Below, one piece after another: positions 5,248 through 6,958 of a stretch of 6,958 bases of DNA (position 1 is its first letter; each line of letters opens with the position of its first letter). The stretch lies in assembly GCA_017651785.1 (NCBI GenBank), contig JAGCCD010000065.1, forward strand, positions 1 to 6,958. Reading direction: 5' to 3'. Origin of the DNA: Bacteroidales bacterium (GTDB taxonomy: Bacteria > Bacteroidota > Bacteroidia > Bacteroidales > UBA932). Both the position numbers and the translations under genes were made by a program. The notes beneath the pieces were generated by a model. The model did not search any database. It was not told the DNA's origin and saw only the letters and a list, made by a program, of their open reading frames with translations.

Positions 5248-6958
5248 ATGCTGAAGAAGCTCATCGCGAGCATTTCCCTCTGCCTGTGCGTCCTTGGAGG
5301 CGCGCGGGCAGATGAGGGAATGTGGCTTATACAGAACCTGGACAAGGCTCTGCAGAAGAACATGCGGGCCCGGGGCCTCAAGCTGCGCGCCCGCGAGATC
5401 TACAACGAAGAGGCTGGCGGCCTGTCGGACGCCATAGTGTCGATAGGCTTCTTCTGCACAGGAAGTATGATTTCGGACCAGGGACTGCTCATCACCAACC
5501 ATCACTGCGCCTTCAGCGAGGTGGCCGGTCTGAGCGTTCCCGGTCACAACTATCTGGAGGAGGGCTTTTGGGCCGCCTCCCGCGCCGAAGAGATTCCTCT
5601 CAAAGGAGAAAAGGTCTTTTTCCTCCGCCGTGTGATTGACGTTACCGACGAGGTCCGCGCTCTCACAGACTCTCTGACAGCCGCCGGAGCCAATCACGGC
5701 AGCCGCCGCATTTCGTTCCTCATGGAGGGACGGTATGCAAGGCAGACGGGACTGGACGCAAGTCTTGCCTCAATGTGGGCGGGGGAGAAGTACTATATGT
5801 CCCTCTATTCGGTGTATTCCGACGTGCGTCTTGTGGGCGCGCCTCCCGTTACCGTTGCCGCGTTCGGCGGAGACGAAGACAACTGGGAGTGGCCCCAGCA
5901 CAAGGCCGACTTCGCCCTCTACCGTATCTATACGGCCCCTGACGGCTCCAACGCCGAGTATTCCCCCAACAACGTGCCGCTTCATCCCCGCCGGCACCTC
6001 AAGGTGAGCGAAAAGGGCTATAAAGAGGGAAGTTACGCGATGGTGATAGGCTATCCCGGCCATACCAGCCGTTATGCCTCGGCAGCGGAGGTAGACCATA
6101 CCGTTAACGTAGAACGGCCTGTAACAAACCGCCTGCGCGCCGCCCAGATGGCTATTATCCGCAAATGGATGGACGCAGACCCGTCGGTTCGGATGAAGTA
6201 TTCAGACGCCTTCTTCAGCCTGAGCAACGTTGCCGAGCTGCAGGAGGGAGAGGTGGATTGCGTGAGGCGCTTCGGCGTCATTCCCGCACGCCGCGCTTAT
6301 GAGCACAGCACAATGTCCGGATACTCCGGCCTGCTGGATACACTGGATGCAGAATATGCCGTAATAAGGCACCTGGAGCAGCAGAAGGCGTATTATCGTG
6401 AGACTCTCATCCGTGGCATCACCCTTTCCCGTACTCTGCTTCGCATGGGTTCATCCGAGGGCAAAGGCGAAAGGCAGAGAGCCCTTCTGCTGCAGGGATT
6501 GAGGGAGACCGACCCCAGGGTGGAAAAAGAGCTCCTGGCCTACTCCGTGGCGGAATTTATGTCCAACATCGACTCGTCCTTCTTCAAACCCGTGCACAGG
6601 GAAATGGCGCAGCGTTTCGGCACCGACTACGCCGCGATGGCAGACTGGCTGTGGGAAGGCTCCTGCTTCGCCGGCTTCGGCAAGCGCCCCGATGGGGAAG
6701 TGGCGGCCGCTTTCAAGGGCCCCGTCAAGGATGACCTGCTGTTCCGGTATGTACGGGAACTGGGCATTACCGACTTCAACGACGCAGAAGCCCACGTTGC
6801 AGACCTGCCGTCCCTTCGCCGCCGCTATGTCAGGGCCAGGTACGCCGTGCAAACGGCCGCGGGCCAGCCCGTTTACCCTGATGCCAACTCAACAATGCGC
6901 CTTACCTACGGTCGGGTAGGCCGTCTGGAACCGTTCGACGCCGTTACCTGCAGCTGCC
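5248..6958 (+). CDS. S46 family dipeptidyl-peptidase (DPP7/DPP11-like), 3' end outside window
   Basis: The frame runs open from ATG 5248 to the window edge (570 codons). Family members are about 700-720 residues, so some 140-150 are missing. A Sec signal peptide (1-21, ending GARA) precedes DEGMWL, the typical mature N-terminus of S46 enzymes. These periplasmic or surface-associated serine exopeptidases have a chymotrypsin-like double barrel capped by a helical domain and release N-terminal dipeptides. Visible are TNHHC with catalytic His86, Cys70 and Cys87 as the likely disulfide, HNYLEEGFW (100-108), and FGGDEDNWEWPQHKADF with catalytic Asp221. Trp213 and Asn327 fall where S46 structures bind the substrate N-terminus. 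The helical domain spans roughly 280-550. The catalytic Ser (about residue 650, GNSGSP) and the residue separating DPP7 from DPP11 specificity lie beyond the window, so the subtype is open. It sits 12 bases after the fimbrillin stop and is probably in the same operon. Confidence 0.93.
   Translation, partial: MLKKLIASISLCLCVLGGARADEGMWLIQNLDKALQKNMRARGLKLRAREIYNEEAGGLSDAIVSIGFFCTGSMISDQGLLITNHHCAFSEVAGLSVPGHNYLEEGFWAASRAEEIPLKGEKVFFLRRVIDVTDEVRALTDSLTAAGANHGSRRISFLMEGRYARQTGLDASLASMWAGEKYYMSLYSVYSDVRLVGAPPVTVAAFGGDEDNWEWPQHKADFALYRIYTAPDGSNAEYSPNNVPLHPRRHLKVSEKGYKEGSYAMVIGYPGHTSRYASAAEVDHTVNVERPVTNRLRAAQMAIIRKWMDADPSVRMKYSDAFFSLSNVAELQEGEVDCVRRFGVIPARRAYEHSTMSGYSGLLDTLDAEYAVIRHLEQQKAYYRETLIRGITLSRTLLRMGSSEGKGERQRALLLQGLRETDPRVEKELLAYSVAEFMSNIDSSFFKPVHREMAQRFGTDYAAMADWLWEGSCFAGFGKRPDGEVAAAFKGPVKDDLLFRYVRELGITDFNDAEAHVADLPSLRRRYVRARYAVQTAAGQPVYPDANSTMRLTYGRVGRLEPFDAVTCSC

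Overview
The window reads as one densely packed, single-strand (+) stretch of a Bacteroidota genome, most likely a gut-type Bacteroidales. The evidence is the gene content: a TonB-dependent receptor, a DUF4876 lipoprotein, a DUF6850 outer-membrane barrel, a fimbrillin/FISUMP lipoprotein and an S46 dipeptidyl-peptidase. Recognisable Shine-Dalgarno sequences are also absent, and two lipoproteins carry type II signal peptides. The DNA is fairly GC-rich for the group, so a lineage such as Rikenellaceae or another GC-rich Bacteroidales is plausible, but the genus cannot be fixed from this window.

Layout: (1) 1-908, the last 301 residues of a TonB-dependent receptor whose start lies upstream. (2) 890-2092, a 400-residue DUF4876-type lipoprotein that overlaps the receptor by 19 bases. 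(3) 2061-3629, a 522-residue DUF6850-type beta-barrel that overlaps the lipoprotein by 32 bases. (4) 3652-5235, a 527-residue lipoprotein with an N-terminal fimbrillin (Mfa-like) region and a C-terminal FISUMP domain, after a 22-base AT-rich gap. (5) 5248 to the window end, the first 570 residues of an S46 family serine dipeptidyl-peptidase, after a 12-base gap. There is no gene-free stretch above 22 bases. I see no RNA gene, insertion sequence, CRISPR array, terminator or convincing internal promoter.

The overlaps and tiny gaps argue for one transcript and for translational coupling of the first three genes. All five products are predicted to be exported to the outer membrane, cell surface or periplasm. 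A reasonable but unproven reading is an uptake locus. The TonB receptor and second barrel would be the outer-membrane components, and the DUF4876 lipoprotein would occupy the place a SusD-like protein holds in glycan or peptide (RagAB-type) systems. The fimbrillin/FISUMP protein would be a surface adhesin or binding subunit, and the S46 enzyme would cut imported oligopeptides to dipeptides in the periplasm. The substrate cannot be read from the sequence. The fimbrillin gene differs from its neighbours in codon choice (almost no ATA isoleucine codons), which suggests higher expression or a different origin.
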